From Parietichytrium sp. I65-24A (taxonomy: Eukaryota > Sar > Bigyra > Thraustochytrida > Thraustochytriidae): a DNA stretch of 64,000 bases. The notes below the pieces were generated by a model. The model saw only the letters and a list, made by a program, of their open reading frames with translations, ran no database searches and was not told the origin of the DNA. Position 1 is the first letter of the stretch. Each line of letters opens with the position of its first letter. A program made the translations under genes and the position numbers. The stretch is taken from NCBI GenBank assembly GCA_012862575.1, contig BLSF01000006.1, positions 620,001 to 684,000 on the forward strand. Direction: 5' to 3'. Shown here piece after piece: positions 30,745 through 39,665 of the stretch.

Positions 30745-32445
30745 GTGCTGCGTCGGTTTGCCCGGTTTCAAGAGTATACAACTTGAATGGAGCAAAGATC
30801 GAAAGAGTTAGTTCAAACTTCGTCAGGTGGATAAATCATTAATCTTTTTCATGAGGCGTGTTTTTTGGTGATGGTACGACCTGGCCTTGCCTCCTTTCGT
30901 TGAGAAAGGCGAGAGGTCTTGTATGTGAAGAAGCCCGATTGCCTCGTCTTTGTCGTGACTTGTTTTCAAGTAGCTCTAGCCTAGCTAGCGGAAGCGGAAG
31001 ATAACTTAATAAGTTATGTGTAAAGAAAGCCGCAATTGATGCTCGATAAGGGAGTACTGACTGTGAGTACACCCCCTCATTTCCAACAGGGTGTATTTAC
31101 GCTCAACTTTGTGGCTTCACTTGGTGAGTAAGTACTCAGTACATGTCTCTAAGGCTGAGGAGAATTCCCAGCTGCTGATTGGTCATTCGAAGACCAATCA
31201 GGTGTCTTTCAGGCTCATCATCCGTCTAGTGAGAAATAGTAACTCCCTGCATCTCCAGACAGTATTGTTGCTTTCCGCCGTCCACCGTGTCCACCGAACC
31301 TTTCGAGAAATTTGAGCGAAAAAGAGGACCGTTATCTTGGAGCCCCTCAGGCTGTGAGCCAAAACTCAAAATTGTATGGCAATTTTGCCACGGTCTATTT
31401 TATCTCTGCGACATGATTTTGAAAGACCTGAGCTGAAATCTTTTGAGAATTTTTTAATTGTCTTGGCATACGTTGGCGGTGTACAGAATTGTTTAGGAGA
31501 AGCAAGATAAGTAAGTAGAGTAGTTCTAGTGACTGGGGTCCATTGGAGTCACTACCGAAGTGGGACTATAATAGAAAAATTTTGAACGGACTGTGAGTCC
31601 AAATAAGTTGGAATGAGTTTTTCGGGATGTTTGATGGGGGAGGGATTGCTTCTTCACGCTCTCTTCACGCCACTAGTACTGCGCAAATAATTTATGCTGA
31701 TATATATATAAAAGACCTAAAAAAAAATTGCGATAACTTAGTTCGTGTGCTAGCGAGCGATTCACACTGGATTTCGTTCCAACGGAGTCGGACGACAGTG
31801 AGGAGCTGTGTAACCCCTTCCATACATAGTAGGGTGTTTTTTTTCGTCCCTCTGACTTTCGGTGCTTGCAGTTCTTGCAGTTATGGGTTTTTCTTGAGTG
31901 AGGAGCGCAGTAGACAAGAGGACTTTCTCTTTTTTTTTCAAGGTTTTGTTTGGAATGGACATCAGTGCAGACGGCACAAAGGTGTCCCTATCGCATGGAA
32001 GGGTTTGGCTTAGACAGCTTCTTGCTATCTTTGCGAGGGGGGCGGTTGGCGGTCGACGACGCAGGTATCCAGCGTGCGCGGGGTCACTTTGTTCGAAAAA
32101 CGGGGATGTCGGGATATTCTCGGCGAAAACCTACGGAAATAAAAATATATTCTGCGGCGGGAGACCACACGCACACAGAATCGACATAATTCTGCCGTCT
32201 CGTGATATGTACTTCTCTCCCAAGCAAACAGTAGGAGAAAGAAGAACGACCAAATCCAAACTAACAGTGCCTGTATCGTAATCTGTACTCAGTACACGTC
32301 GCTTCCAGCTTTTTCGAAATGCGGGAACTTCAAAATTTATGTCTAGCAGTTCCGTTTTGAATGTAACGTTGGTCTCCGAAGGCCAACCATATCAAACTTG
32401 ATCCAAGGGCGTTCCTGCAACCCGTGCTTTGTGGTGCCGCACGCG
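30745..32445. other. Gene-free 1.7 kb region
   Basis: No supported gene. The sequence contains several GTACTCAGTAC-like short palindromes (for example 31053-31069, 31131-31142 and 32285-32296). A pyrimidine tract ending in AG at about 31926-31942 looks like a 3' splice site but could not be linked to an exon. The right end is the promoter of the small basic protein at 32446. Confidence 0.45.
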
Positions 32446-33231
32446 ATGACCCCTGCCTTTGAGCTTGAATACGACGAGGTCGGTGATGATCGAGCGTCGC
32501 CACAAGATCATGGCGCAGTAGGGGTACACGCGGCTCATGTCTGCTTTGTCGGAGAAGGCTCGAGCAGCTCGTGGTCGATGGACGAGACTAGATCCTACCT
32601 GGAGTGTCTTTATCCGCTTCCTTATTTAGAGGAACACAGCGACCCTGAACATCTCTCGAGAGAGAGCACTGCGCTGAAAAGATCAATAGCTGCCGTCATC
32701 TCTGACGGAGATGCACAAGCGCAATCACAGGCAGCGTGCTCGCCACTCTTGGGCGATCTCGATCTCTTTTGCGATACAGTCTTTCCATTTCCACACGATC
32801 AAACTACAGAACATATTGTTGCGGAAACAGAATATTGCAACCCAAAGCACTGTAGGGCTGCAAATGCAGTTTCTGATTTGGTTTGGTCAAAACCGCTGGA
32901 AGCGGACGCAATTGCGAGAGTATCAGAGTCTGACGGGGCTCAGTCCTACAGAACAAGTGTCGAGCTCGTTGAGCGTAGTCACGAATCAACCCAGAAGAGA
33001 TGCGCGGGGCATCAAGTTCACGATAGTGTACAGTGTAGTTGCATGAGAAGAGCAGGAGGCGAGGTAAAACCCGGCGCGTTGAAAAGTGGCAAAAGGCGGA
33101 AAGCAATCACCACGTGGAAGAAAAACACCGTTCCGACCATTCCGCTGCTTGCACTGAAAAGGAAGAACAAGCGCATGGCGCAACGAGCTAAAAGTCGCGA
33201 TGTATTTGTCGAGGCCCAACAAAGCAAGTAA
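32446..33231 (+). CDS. Orphan protein with acidic N-terminus and basic C-terminal tail
   Basis: The 261-residue protein has an intact frame and no recognised domain. The N-terminal two thirds is acidic and Ser-rich, with small hydrophobic clusters (SYLECLYPLPYLEE, LLGDLDLFCDTVFPF) of the kind seen in activation segments. The last 55 residues are strongly basic: KSGKRRKAITTWKKN and LALKRKNKRMAQRAKSRDVF. They hold likely nuclear localisation signals and perhaps a nucleic-acid-binding helix. The spacing of the basic residues weakly recalls the end of the plant CCT motif, but key positions are not met. A nuclear regulator is the best guess. The ATG at 32446 is used; codons upstream in the same frame lack an ATG. 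The gene converges on the bS21m gene, whose stop is 140 bases away. Confidence 0.6.
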   Translation: MTPAFELEYDEVGDDRASPQDHGAVGVHAAHVCFVGEGSSSSWSMDETRSYLECLYPLPYLEEHSDPEHLSRESTALKRSIAAVISDGDAQAQSQAACSPLLGDLDLFCDTVFPFPHDQTTEHIVAETEYCNPKHCRAANAVSDLVWSKPLEADAIARVSESDGAQSYRTSVELVERSHESTQKRCAGHQVHDSVQCSCMRRAGGEVKPGALKSGKRRKAITTWKKNTVPTIPLLALKRKNKRMAQRAKSRDVFVEAQQSK

Positions 33232-33371
33232 TCTGGACATCCTGTGCATAAGACGAGCTTTCGTTTACGTTAATAGTTTCTTGTTTTGAAGAAGGGAGCA
33301 ACGACATGTTTCACTACCACAAAAAATGAATAACAATTTGTTTTTTAATCGTCGCAAGCCAGCCCAGCGTA

Positions 33372-33535
33372 TCAATAGCCCATATTCTTCATCCGCACTG
33401 CTTCCTTGATAAGCTTTTGCACTTCAGCCTTCTCTTTCCTGTACTCTAATTCTAACTTCATCCGGTATCGTCTTGCAGCAGGTTTTTCATGCTGAAGCAA
33501 AATTCACAACGTGCACAAACGATCGCGAAGGCCGC

Positions 33536-33607
<72 letters not shown>

Positions 33608-33902
33608 CGAGCACCACACCAGTCAGCACACCCGTTCTCGATCATCCAAACCAGATACACACATACACATACACACACAGACACATACACACACAACGTA
33701 CCCTAGTCACCTTCGGCCAATCCAGCTCGCCCTCTTCGCGCAGCTGCCTTTGCATCCTTACAAATGCCGCCATCACATTTCCATTTCCGCCAACATTCGC
33801 CACCAGCCCTGCCCTCTTCAGAGCGTGTTTCTCCCTCACTTGCTGCACCTGACCAAAGGCTCCTGCCGCCCCACGGCTCACGCTGCGCACTGCCGCCCAC
33901 AT
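33372..33902 (-). CDS. Mitochondrial ribosomal protein bS21m (MRPS21), two exons
   Basis: Exon 1 (33902 down to 33702) and exon 2 (33491 down to 33372) join in frame across a 210-nt GT-AG intron to give 106 residues. Exon 1 supplies an Arg/Ala/Val-rich leader (MWAAVRSVSRGAAGAFG) suited to mitochondrial import. The start of the bS21 core follows: NVMAAFVRMQRQLREEGEL. Exon 2 completes it with RHEKPAARRYRMKLELEYRK, matching the family hallmark of an EKP motif followed by Arg-rich helix. bS21 sits on the platform of the small ribosomal subunit near the mRNA 3' end exit. Bacterial versions have about 70 residues, and mitochondrial ones are somewhat longer with a presequence. The intron is largely made of TTG and TG repeats. 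A plastid destination is possible but less likely. The identification rests on the EKP block at the junction. Confidence 0.78.
33535..33607. repeat. CAA trinucleotide microsatellite inside the bS21m intron
   Basis: About 24 perfect CAA units on the plus strand occur, that is TTG units in the sense of the gene. They lie inside the intron between the two bS21m exons. Confidence 0.95.
33655..33697. repeat. CA-rich microsatellite inside the bS21m intron
   Basis: An imperfect ACACAT/ACACAC run reads TG-rich on the sense strand, directly downstream of the 5' splice site at 33701. Confidence 0.85.
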
Positions 33903-33939
33903 CTCACCGCCTGTGTCCGCGCGCGGAGTTTCTAGTCGA

Positions 33940-33945
33940 TTTATA
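33940..33945 (-). promoter_or_regulatory. TATA-like box of the bS21m gene
   Basis: TATAAA on the minus strand lies 38 bases before the ATG at 33902. It is the best TATA match near any start codon in the window. It is close for a TATA box unless the 5' UTR is very short. Confidence 0.35.
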
Positions 33946-34287
33946 AGGAGTTTAGGTAGCCCCCGCACCTAGCCCCACCCCCACACCTGCACGGAAACCT
34001 CGAGGACACCTGCGTTTTCAGCCCCCTCACACGCGGTCGCTAGCGTCAGCTACTTGATTCGGTAGCAGTACGAGGATTGGGTGGCGCTGCGGGGAGGGGT
34101 GCGTCGCGACATGGATTCGTACCCATTGGGATAGATAAAGTGGTATAGGGTTGAGGTTGGCTTCGGTCTAGGTCGTGGAGAACAAAGAGCTGTTCAGAGT
34201 GGTAACGGCCACAAGGACTACCGCAGTACTACAAGAAAGTAGTTATCGAGTATGACCTGCCGCGGAAGGGTGCCCGGTGACCCCTAT

Positions 34288-34328
34288 GTGACGAAGTTTA
34301 CGTCACTTACACTGATGTGTTACGTCAC
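34288..34328. promoter_or_regulatory. Pair of TTACGTCAC motifs with inverted repeat (candidate bZIP sites)
   Basis: TTACGTCAC occurs at 34298-34306 and again at 34320-34328. The first also forms a perfect inverted repeat, GTGACG (34288-34293) with CGTCAC (34301-34306) around a 7-base spacer. TTACGTCA is the core bound by CREB/ATF-type bZIP proteins. The sites lie about 570-600 bases before CEP41 and about 390-420 before bS21m. Function is inferred only. Confidence 0.35.
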
Positions 34329-34898
34329 GTAGACGTCTATGTGACTGGGATGTAGCATTTACTGTTCATTTCCAAGATGACTTCAATGACTTCTATCATT
34401 TCTAAATTCTATCTATCAAAATCAAATCTCAATCAACAATCAATCTCAAAATCAACAACAAAGTAACAAAGTCCAAGTAAGAATGACAGAGTTTGTTCAA
34501 TGACAGCGAAAGAGAGAAAGGAGGAAAAGGCGAAAGGAGTTGCGCGACACCTCTCTGCTTTCCGGGCGATAGTCGTTTGCGATAGAAGGAGATCGTGGAA
34601 GGTTGGATCGCAGTTGTGTAGATCATCACAACAAAAGGGGAAAACAAGAAAGGTGAACGAACGTCGTGGGTGGAGTGGCGTTTGAACGACTTGTGACTTG
34701 GACGTTGTGTGACGGTGTTTGACTCGGAGTCTCAAGCCGCAAGACGAATTTTTTTCTGTGGTTGCCATCGGGAATTTGGTGGAACGGCGCGCATCTTGAC
34801 GCCACGTCATTTGCGGAGATTGCACCTTTGGCGCGGACAGCCAAGCAGGTTTCAGAAAGCGTTCGAGGAGCCAGGAGAGTATAGTTGTAGTCGGGAAG

Positions 34899-35903
34899 AT
34901 GTACATCGCGAAGGCTAATAAGAGCGGGTTAAATGTAAGTGTGCGTGCGGGAACAGCGTCGTATATCTTTGGCTGGCGGTCCTGACGTGATATATGTCCC
35001 CATCTTTAGCCTTTAGAGAGGAAGGTGCCGAAGAATCCCAAGTACGCGAATGTGCGTGGGAGCCTGGACACCGGCAGCTCCGCATCGAAAGTCAAAGCGA
35101 TCACCACAAAGGAATTCTTGAAAAGGCGTGACGAGCTTTTTGAGCGCATTCGACCTCATGATCTCTCTGGACTCCTCTTGCACGACGAATTTTCGGTGCG
35201 GGAGGAAGGAGACGAGCACAGTGGTGCGAAAGCAGGTAGGGAGGAATATAACTCTTCAAAAAGCCAGCAAGCGAGCAGCCGTGGCCCGCGCGGGCCAATT
35301 GGCGATCACGAGAGGGACGCTGGCGAGGACAGAGAGCTTGCTCGATGGCAAAGAGACCAGGACATGAGCCACGGTGTGCTGCTTTTGGACGTTAGAGACT
35401 TGGAGCAGTTTGAGGAATGTCATATAGAAGGCGCCTTGTCCTACCCGCTCATGAACATCAATCAAGATCGGTTTACGACCGCCATGTACAGATTTAAAAA
35501 TAGGGACGACAAGCTCATTGTGGTATACGACGAAGATGAGACGTTAGCAAGCGTTGGCGCAACTGGGCTCGTCCAGCGCGGTTTTGAGAACATCCGATTG
35601 TTGAGCGGAGGTCTGAAAGTATTTGGGAATAATCACATGAGCCAGTTGAGCGCAGCGCTGCCGCTGCGACTTGTCAAACCTGAGAAGACGAGCCCAACAA
35701 GTGTTTCTGTATCATCCCGCCGCGACGAGCGCCGGAGAAGGGCCGAGCAAGACATGCAGTCAACTGCTGCAAGTGTGTCTGGATTCTCACAAGCGTCGAG
35801 AATGACGCACAACTCCACCTTTTCAAGGGCGCCAAGGTGGGGGGACGACAAGCACCGCCACAAAGAAATCGTTGCTCGGATGCACCATACGGGAGAGTTT
35901 TAA
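34899..35903 (+). CDS. CEP41: Centrosomal protein CEP41 (rhodanese-like), two exons
   Basis: Exon 1 (34899-34934) encodes only 12 residues. After a 75-nt GTAAGT...TTTAG intron, exon 2 (35010-35903) gives a total of 309 residues. The N-terminal motif KVPKNPKYANVRGSLDTGSS closely follows the conserved start of animal CEP41, as does the KRRDELFERI helix. A rhodanese-like domain occupies about residues 125-220, with VLLLDVRDLEQFEECHIEGA and GFENIRLLSGGLKVF. The usual catalytic-loop Cys is replaced by YDEDET, as in human CEP41, so no sulfurtransferase activity is expected. CEP41 acts at the basal body and cilium, where it is needed for tubulin polyglutamylation of the axoneme. Its presence indicates a flagellated or ciliated life stage. 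The tail is basic and Ser-rich. Confidence 0.9.
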
Positions 35904-36709
35904 CTGCCATCTGATTGCGGAAGACAAGTTTGGCAAACTTGAAGCCAAGTTGCGAATTCGGGCGCAGACAGGAGACAACTCTAAATCACAAAACAAATTA
36001 CTCGGTATTATTGTATGTAACTTAAAATGAAAGCTTTCCGCCAGCAATGTGAAGGATTTGCCTTGAACTGTAAGCTCGAGCCGCATAGTCAATAGATTCG
36101 CCACTCCCCCAAACCTTGAAGCAAAGGCACGCGTGTCCAACTCCATGGTGAGGAATCTAGCTACCATGTGGGGTTACGGGTATCGGATTCGTCTGGTGTT
36201 TGGGTTCTGGATCTGTTTTGGTGTTCAGATGTTGTTTCCAAAAACAAGGGTAGAGAGCTTTCAAAGTTTGGATGAATAGAAAGTGTCGAAATGCGAAATC
36301 TGAATGAAAAGTAGCTGTCTGCCCTTTGACTTGCTGTAAACAGCCATTCTGAAACCACACCAACTCCGCCAGGGTGCGGCGAGCCAGAAGTTCAGGTCAC
36401 TACACGTCTGAATCGAAGAGTGGCGAGAGTGACAATGACCCTCCCCGGCCCACAGAGGCGCAACTCTTTTGAGCACGGAAACGACTGGACGCACTTTGGC
36501 TTGGAACACAGAATAAGTAAATAAATAATACACAGGGCGATGCGGAGACATGGACTTCGGCGCGTGATATCTCGTGGTCCGCGCAGGCTAGCGGTAAATA
36601 AAGGAGCAAACTCAAAATCCAAAATCTTATTCAGTAAAAATTGAAAAAAAATGGAGCAAATTTCACAACGATGCTCCTGATCAAAAAGAGCAAAATAAAT
36701 GCCGCGGCT
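35904..36709. other. Convergent 3' region
   Basis: Eight hundred bases lie between the CEP41 stop and the end of the Q-rich gene on the other strand. Both 3' UTRs should fall here. No gene, array or RNA structure is evident. Confidence 0.5.
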
Positions 36710-38833
36710 CTAGGCCGCTGCGCCCTTTCTAGACAGTCTACTCTCCAGAGCGCCCTGATTCGCCTCAATGGGCGCGTCAGGCTTGCTAGAGTTGAAGGTC
36801 TTGTGCTTCTTTCGCACCTTGTCGTCAGAGTCATTCTGAGGACTATCGCCCGAGTTGTCTCCGGGGCTTCCATTGCTCCCGCTCGAAATTTCCTCGGTCT
36901 TGCCGCCTGAAAGCATAGACGTGCTGGAGCCAGATCCGTTCCCAGAGGAAAATTGCTCTGCTGGAGTCTGGTCCGAGTTGGACGTGGGGTGGGCGTCCTC
37001 TTCAAAATCATCGTCTTCTTCCTCGCCCCCCTCCTCGGCAAGTTGGTCTTCGGCATCATCTTCCGCATTTTGCACAAAGTTCTCCTTCACCTTGAGTGCC
37101 ATCTCGTGCTGCAAAAGGCGGTTTATTTCTTCTTCAATCTTCTCCAAATCCTCCTTAACGGAGTTGATCTTGACATGCAAACGCTTCCGCCTCTTGAGAT
37201 TCTTTTCGTAAGTCACGCCTTTCCTAGTACCATCCTTGTTTCTGCTCTCGATCTGATGGTTGGTGACCTCTAGCTCCGCCTGGAGCCTAGCCAGCAGGCG
37301 TCGCTTATTGGAGCGACGAGACTTTTGGGAGCGAGTGTCTTGAACAGCCTGCCGGAGCTCTTTGGAGTACTGGTCCGTACGTCGCTGGCGGCGCTTGATA
37401 ATTCCTGCTGCTGTCGAGGACGGACCAAAGGTAGTAGCGAAGCCTGGCTCGTGAAGAATGTTCTTGCTTTGGCTAGCACTGATGGACTCGGACTCGGTGG
37501 ATCCCGAGTTATTCATTTTGCGCTCCTGATCCATGTTGTGCAGCTTGCTAGCGGCGGCAAAGGCTCCTACTTGAGAAGGTCCATACAAGGACGTCGCGGA
37601 ACTGTGGGCGACAGGTACAGGCTGCTGCATCATACCTGGGTCAGCAAAAGGTCTCTGTGCTGGCAAATTCTGGTGCGGGGGCATTCCCTGATTCATCTGG
37701 AAACCGTGAGCGCTGTCGCCATTGCGCTGTTGCCCTTGATGCATCGGTTGCACCATAATCGGGTTCTGGTGATTGTTGTTCGCAGACGAGCTGGAGTTGG
37801 CGGGGTTGACAAACATGCCAGAGTGGACGCCATGTGGAGAACGAGAGCCATTGTCCATCTGCTGCTGAGAAGATTGAAAGAGATTCTGCGAGGGGCTGTG
37901 ATGGTGTGCCCTGTTGGAATCGCTTGAACCGTTATGATATTGTGTCGGTTGCTGCTGATGGCCAACCGACTGCTGTTGATGCGCAAGGTTGTTCGCGTTT
38001 CCGTTATTGGCCATCGCTTGCTGAAAGTGGTTGCCGTTCTGCATGGAACCTTGCGGAGATGTGTTGTAAATGTAGTGCTGCTGTCCGTTGTCGCTTGTGC
38101 TTGTCCCAGAGCTGGAGGACGGGTTTATACGTTCCCCATTTGGTACGGAAGGTGATTGGTTCCCAGGGACCATTTGCTGCCCCGGGTAAACGCTGTAGGG
38201 CAGGACGTTGGGGAAGTTGGCGCCAGGGTGAGAGAACTGCATCTGGCCGATGGACACTATCCCCGATTCAGTCCCTGATGGTATTCCGAGTGCGTTGTGC
38301 TGCCCATTGATAACAAAGGTGGGTTGGTTACCGCTGTTGTTACAAGATTCCTGACCACCGCGCTGCTGCTGCTGCTGGAATTGCGGCTGTTGCATTTGAT
38401 TCTGATGATATTGTGGGTTCTGAAGTTGCATTTGTTGCCCTTGCATAGAACCATGAGGAGCTTGGATGATATGTTGCGGAGCAATCATTTGCTGTCGCGA
38501 ATACTGGTCGAACTGAGGCATCGATGCCACAGGACCTACGTGTGGCATGCCGGGCATCGCAGCGACAGGAATCTCCTGAAGAACGACCTGGCCTGAGGTG
38601 TTGGAGCTCACAGGAATATAAATCCGGCCACCGGGCCCGATCTGAGCGATCAAATGCCTATTGTTCCTAGGGTTCATCGGGCAAGTGTGATGTGTGATCC
38701 GAAGGTGGTCAGTCGCACCACATCTGCACGAAGAGAGTTCGTCTCGCGCTCGTTTTCTTCGCTGCCCCAGAGTGATCTCGTTCAACTCGCGCAGCGTGCT
38801 CGCGTGCTCATTCTCAACTTCTTCAGAACTCAT
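36710..38833 (-). CDS. Glutamine-rich zinc-knuckle and coiled-coil protein, likely nuclear regulator
   Basis: The 707-residue protein starts at ATG 38833. Near residues 36-56 it has CRCGATDHLRITHHTCPMN, a C-x-C-G...H...H...C pattern like small zinc knuckles (C-x-CG-x3-H-x-R-x-[ST]H-x2-CP). Residues 60-440 are very rich in Gln, Asn, Pro, Met and Ser, with QQQQQ runs, and resemble glutamine-rich activation or condensate-forming regions. At about 480-590 a basic region (IKRRQRRTDQYSKELRQAV, SRRSNKRRLLARLQAEL) leads into a heptad-rich coiled coil. This is the layout of a basic-leucine-zipper-like DNA-binding unit, although the bZIP N-x7-R signature is not clear. The tail is acidic with EEEDDDFEEDA. 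The composite suggests a transcription or chromatin factor. No family was identified. No intron was seen. Confidence 0.72.
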   Translation of the reverse strand: MSSEEVENEHASTLRELNEITLGQRRKRARDELSSCRCGATDHLRITHHTCPMNPRNNRHLIAQIGPGGRIYIPVSSNTSGQVVLQEIPVAAMPGMPHVGPVASMPQFDQYSRQQMIAPQHIIQAPHGSMQGQQMQLQNPQYHQNQMQQPQFQQQQQRGGQESCNNSGNQPTFVINGQHNALGIPSGTESGIVSIGQMQFSHPGANFPNVLPYSVYPGQQMVPGNQSPSVPNGERINPSSSSGTSTSDNGQQHYIYNTSPQGSMQNGNHFQQAMANNGNANNLAHQQQSVGHQQQPTQYHNGSSDSNRAHHHSPSQNLFQSSQQQMDNGSRSPHGVHSGMFVNPANSSSSANNNHQNPIMVQPMHQGQQRNGDSAHGFQMNQGMPPHQNLPAQRPFADPGMMQQPVPVAHSSATSLYGPSQVGAFAAASKLHNMDQERKMNNSGSTESESISASQSKNILHEPGFATTFGPSSTAAGIIKRRQRRTDQYSKELRQAVQDTRSQKSRRSNKRRLLARLQAELEVTNHQIESRNKDGTRKGVTYEKNLKRRKRLHVKINSVKEDLEKIEEEINRLLQHEMALKVKENFVQNAEDDAEDQLAEEGGEEEDDDFEEDAHPTSNSDQTPAEQFSSGNGSGSSTSMLSGGKTEEISSGSNGSPGDNSGDSPQNDSDDKVRKKHKTFNSSKPDAPIEANQGALESRLSRKGAAA

Positions 38834-39386
38834 CTTGCGCTCCAACTTTTGTGTTTCGTGTCTGATCTCGCCGCCTGAGTCTGAGGCAAAAAGCCTGCGA
38901 CCAGTTTTTTAAAGGGGAGATTCTAGCGAGGCGCTTGTCTCATGAAACGCACTGCTTTCTCGTCAAGTCGACCCAAAAATCCCACTCGAGAGCACGCAAC
39001 AGCCCCTGTGCTGTCGATATCGAATGTCCTCTCTTCCGAACTACGCTGCGTGAACACCTCCAGACTCGCGCGAGGGGTCCTCTTCTTCGCGTCTGCTTCC
39101 TTGCTGATCCGCGGGCCTGCGCTCGAGAATAGAGAATAGCTTTTGCTTGCGACTCTGCCTCCTCCCTTATTTCCCAACAACAAAAGTCGCCGACTGAGAG
39201 GCAGATAGGTAGCTGCGGCCAGACTGTGAAGACTGTGAAGAGTTTGGAGGGAAGGGGAGGCTGAGAAGAGGCTCGGAGATGTATCGGAGAGAGCGATGGG
39301 TGACTAGGGTTGTTGAGTTGTCGAGTTGTTGAGTGCACGGATGGGTGGCGGAAGGAAGGAAGAAGAAAGTCTCAAGAGTGTGGAGA

Positions 39387-39409
39387 CTTCTTCTTCTTCT
39401 TCTTCTTCC
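39387..39409. repeat. TTC microsatellite
   Basis: About seven TTC units occur. Confidence 0.85.
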
Positions 39410-39629
39410 TCTGCTCCTTGCCGTCTGGGCTAACGAAAGGGAGGGCGCTCTTCTTCTTGCCTTCGGCACTCTTGGCCGCAACAGCAACAACACCAACGCA
39501 GCAGCGGAGAGGAGGCCACGGAATAACAGCAGCAACTACAACCACAACACCAACCGCAACCACAACAACAAACCAAACAAAACCACTACTACACGCCTGC
39601 AACTACTCTCTGCGCGCTCACCTCTCTCC

Positions 39630-39662
<33 letters not shown>

Positions 39663-39665
39663 GTG
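39630..39665. repeat. CT microsatellite
   Basis: An uninterrupted run of CT units is followed by TGTGTGT. Confidence 0.9.

Larger units (their letters stand above)
33903..34898. other. Divergent promoter region between bS21m and CEP41
   Basis: About 1 kb separates the two start codons. It contains a GC-rich stretch just beyond bS21m and the cAMP-response-like repeats at 34281-34345. Near 34757 there is a GTTGCCATCGGGAAT string that partly resembles the X-box of RFX-controlled ciliary genes. No third gene is seen. Confidence 0.5.

Noticed and set aside
31926-31960. Pyrimidine tract ending in AG followed by an open frame, resembling a last exon
   Set aside because: No upstream exon with a matching 5' splice site and no recognisable protein could be found.
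33489-33935. Plus-strand frame reading the CAA array as a long glutamine run
   Set aside because: The array lies in the intron of the minus-strand bS21m gene, and the frame on either side has no protein-like sequence.
34757-34771. X-box-like GTTGCCATCGGGAAT before CEP41
   Set aside because: Only the first half fits the RFX consensus. The second half lacks the expected AAC, and RFX factors may not exist in this lineage.
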